NCBI GenBank assembly: GCA_016185845.1
Contig: JACPMV010000054.1
Location: 1-39,966 of the forward strand
Length of the DNA stretch: 39,966 nucleotides
Source: Candidatus Woesearchaeota archaeon
GTDB lineage: Archaea; Nanobdellota; Nanobdellia; Woesearchaeales; GW2011-AR4
Direction of reading: 5' to 3'
Shown piece after piece: positions 38,239 to 39,966 of the stretch. The position numbers and the translations under genes were made by a program. Under the pieces are notes generated by a model. That model made no database searches, had not been told where the DNA came from, and was given only the letters and a program-made list of their open reading frames with translations. How positions within the stretch are numbered: the first letter of the stretch is position 1; the number at the start of each line of letters is the position of its first letter.

Positions 38239-39966
38239 ATGAATATCAAAAAAAATTCTAAATCAAATATTTTGCATATTGCCTTTGCCATCATTCTAAT
38301 AGCTTCAACATTCTTATCTTTGGCTTATCAGGCAAATGCTGTAGCATGTAAGGTAGACTCGCCAAAATGCTGTGAAGATGGACAATGCGGAGTAAATCAA
38401 GGAACAATAAATCCAAGCAAATTTATTAGAGGTGAAGCTTACTACAAGGGTGAAGAATGCCGTGAAGGCGTACCTGAAAATTGTAATGAAGACGACCCTG
38501 ATGACCCCAGATGCTCTGTAAGCTGTGATTGCCCGCCAAATACAAAGCCTGCTCGAGAAATCAGATACCCTCAGGCAGATTCAGTACAGGATGCCTGCAA
38601 ATGCATCAAGAGCACAAGCGAAGAATACTATGGTCAAATAAACTGCTGCGGAAATGAAGATGATGACTGCGGCAGAAGCAACAATGGCAGGTACTTGTGC
38701 GTGATGCAGCGCTCAATTTCACAGAAGGCGCGCATTTCCGATGCCATTTCAAACATTGGGGATTCTGTAGATGCGCCATGTGATGGCACAACTTATCTTG
38801 GCACAGGCGATCGATGGCTGGAATGCGAAAATGGTTTTTTCACCCCCCTACCTGAAAACAGAGGCCCTAATGAATTTATTTCTCCAGGCAATCCAAAAGT
38901 AGTCAGGGTAAAGGAGCATGAATATCTGTGCAGGGGATTTGGACCAAAGTCAATTGTAGAGTGCTGCGGAACCAGCCTGGCAAACTGCCAGTCTAAAGAC
39001 AGCTCGATAGTAAGACTAATAGCAGGACAAAGCGTGATTCCTTCGGCATTTCAAAGCAGGCCGAGACCAACCCCTCCATTTACTTTGGCGGTCTACGAGG
39101 ATACAACAAATCAACAAACTCCTCCAACACCTACGCCAACCCCAACCCCTGCTCCAACTCCAACACCATCAGGCAGTTGTAATGATGGAAACCTCGATCC
39201 AAGTGAAGATTGCGATATGCCTAATTACCCTTGTGGCGACCCAGATACTGAAAGATGCAGCAGCTGCAGATGCGTACCAAGAAGAGGCAGCCAAGTAAAT
39301 CAAGAGGTTGATTATCAAGTCATCACAGTCAACCCAATAACAGGATTAGCGACGGGCATAACAGGAGATGTCACAAGCATAACCGGAATGCAGACGGCAA
39401 CGACACTGACGATAAGAGTAGGTGAAACAAAAGAACTAGGGGAATGGGCAATTACTACTACTGCAGTTGTTGAAGATACACTAAAAATAACGTTTTTTTA
39501 CCAAGATAGTGCTCCTTTGACTCAAAGAAAAATTTACATAATCGGAATAAGGGCAGGACAAACTACAATAACGATTAGAAGTGGAAGCGGAAGCACGATC
39601 AGAACATATTCTGTGACAGTTCAAGAGCCTTTAAGCTGCACTCCAGGGCAACAACCTTTACAATGTACAGGACCAAACAACTGCCAAGGCACTCAAACAT
39701 GCCAGTCAGGAATTTGGGGAACTTGCGTATGCACCGCCACAAACCCCACTACAACGTCTTCAACCCCTTCCACGACACCTCCGCCATCAAATATAGGAAA
39801 TAGAATCTTTGTAGCTATGGACTTGCCTAACAAGCTTAATGATTTTTATCTTGATAATAGTGGCAGAGATTGTCAAATATATGCTAAAGAAGAAGACAGA
39901 ATTAATAGGGATGACAAGTGCGGAGCAAATGCCAACTATGGAAAGATAATAAGTCGTAATGGTAGA
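38239..39966 (+). CDS. Large Cys-rich secreted surface protein (3' end outside window)
   Basis: The frame is open from ATG 38239 to the last base: 576 codons without a stop. A signal peptide is clear (ILHIAFAIILIASTFLSLAY, then QANA). Residues ~36-290 are rich in Cys pairs (CC, CxC, CxxxC). A Pro/Thr linker (about 294-312) leads to a segment CNDGNLDPSEDC...CSSCRC resembling DUF4215/Myxococcus Cys-rich repeats. Residues ~385-464 look like a bacterial Ig-like BIG2 fold (TLTIRVGETKELGEW, AGQTTITIRSGSG, YSVTV). A C-rich TCQSGIWGTCVC motif and a second Thr/Pro linker (about 499-517) follow. A GAGG lies just before the ATG. Probably an adhesin or envelope protein; disulfides are likely. Confidence 0.75.
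   Translation, partial: MNIKKNSKSNILHIAFAIILIASTFLSLAYQANAVACKVDSPKCCEDGQCGVNQGTINPSKFIRGEAYYKGEECREGVPENCNEDDPDDPRCSVSCDCPPNTKPAREIRYPQADSVQDACKCIKSTSEEYYGQINCCGNEDDDCGRSNNGRYLCVMQRSISQKARISDAISNIGDSVDAPCDGTTYLGTGDRWLECENGFFTPLPENRGPNEFISPGNPKVVRVKEHEYLCRGFGPKSIVECCGTSLANCQSKDSSIVRLIAGQSVIPSAFQSRPRPTPPFTLAVYEDTTNQQTPPTPTPTPTPAPTPTPSGSCNDGNLDPSEDCDMPNYPCGDPDTERCSSCRCVPRRGSQVNQEVDYQVITVNPITGLATGITGDVTSITGMQTATTLTIRVGETKELGEWAITTTAVVEDTLKITFFYQDSAPLTQRKIYIIGIRAGQTTITIRSGSGSTIRTYSVTVQEPLSCTPGQQPLQCTGPNNCQGTQTCQSGIWGTCVCTATNPTTTSSTPSTTPPPSNIGNRIFVAMDLPNKLNDFYLDNSGRDCQIYAKEEDRINRDDKCGANANYGKIISRNGR

Noticed and set aside
1-39966. tRNA, rRNA, 7S RNA, RNase P RNA, CRISPR arrays and transposase genes
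   Set aside because: I read all gaps on both strands and saw no cloverleaf with a GTTCRANYC-type arm, no regular spaced repeats and no transposase motifs. A covariance-model search would be decisive.

Overview
The window comes from an archaeal chromosome. It carries archaeal-type PheS/PheT, eL14, eL19, eL32, eL34 and eS4, family-D DNA polymerase (DP1 and DP2), Orc1/Cdc6, MCM, TBP, aIF1, aIF2-beta and an RNase P p30 subunit. The compact gene order, Lys/Glu-rich tails on ribosomal proteins, slot losses (no adk after secY, no rnp1 next to uS17), inteins and a Cys-rich secreted protein suggest a DPANN lineage, perhaps Woesearchaeota/Pacearchaeota-like. That placement is inference; no rRNA gene is present.

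Layout. 1-4087: the end of a DRG-type GTPase gene, a shikimate-kinase-like P-loop kinase and pheST. 4088-5236: an AT-rich membrane metalloprotease gene fitted between pheT and eL14 with almost no spacer. 5239-7506: eL14, eL34, a type IV pilin-like gene and an EMC3/DUF106 (Oxa1-superfamily) gene. 7499-21499: secY and a continuous S10-spc-type ribosomal supercluster of 24 genes (including aIF1), all on the minus strand from uL3 to secY. 21500-22073: a regulatory region and predicted replication origin. 22074-29671: orc1/cdc6, DP1 and intein-bearing DP2, pointing away from the origin. 29720-33309: an AT-rich membrane gene, aIF2-beta, a SpoIIM-like protein, an AT-rich VOC protein and an RPA32-like protein. 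33314-36490: MCM with an intein. 36566-38144: TBP, a structured intergenic region and RNase P p30. 38239 to the end: a large Cys-rich secreted protein, open at the window edge.

The genes form a core information-processing block: translation runs left from the origin, replication runs right from it, and transcription and RNase P genes follow. Many genes outside the ribosomal cluster have a TATA-like box about 26-28 bases before the ATG and no leader. Some ribosomal and TBP genes instead have GGAGG-type ribosome binding sites.

The least explained features are: (a) a family of tandem hairpins with shared ends (TGTC...GAGCA) and covarying stems, found only in the distal spc region, which supply the last codons of eL19 and overlap those of uL18; (b) a diverged duplication of the SecY C-terminal tail, joined to a hairpin cluster in a 50-codon reading frame; (c) a long inverted repeat at 37362-37501 enclosing about 100 bases; and (d) an MCM intein whose block B His is replaced by Gln. 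No tRNA, rRNA, CRISPR array or complete insertion sequence was seen.
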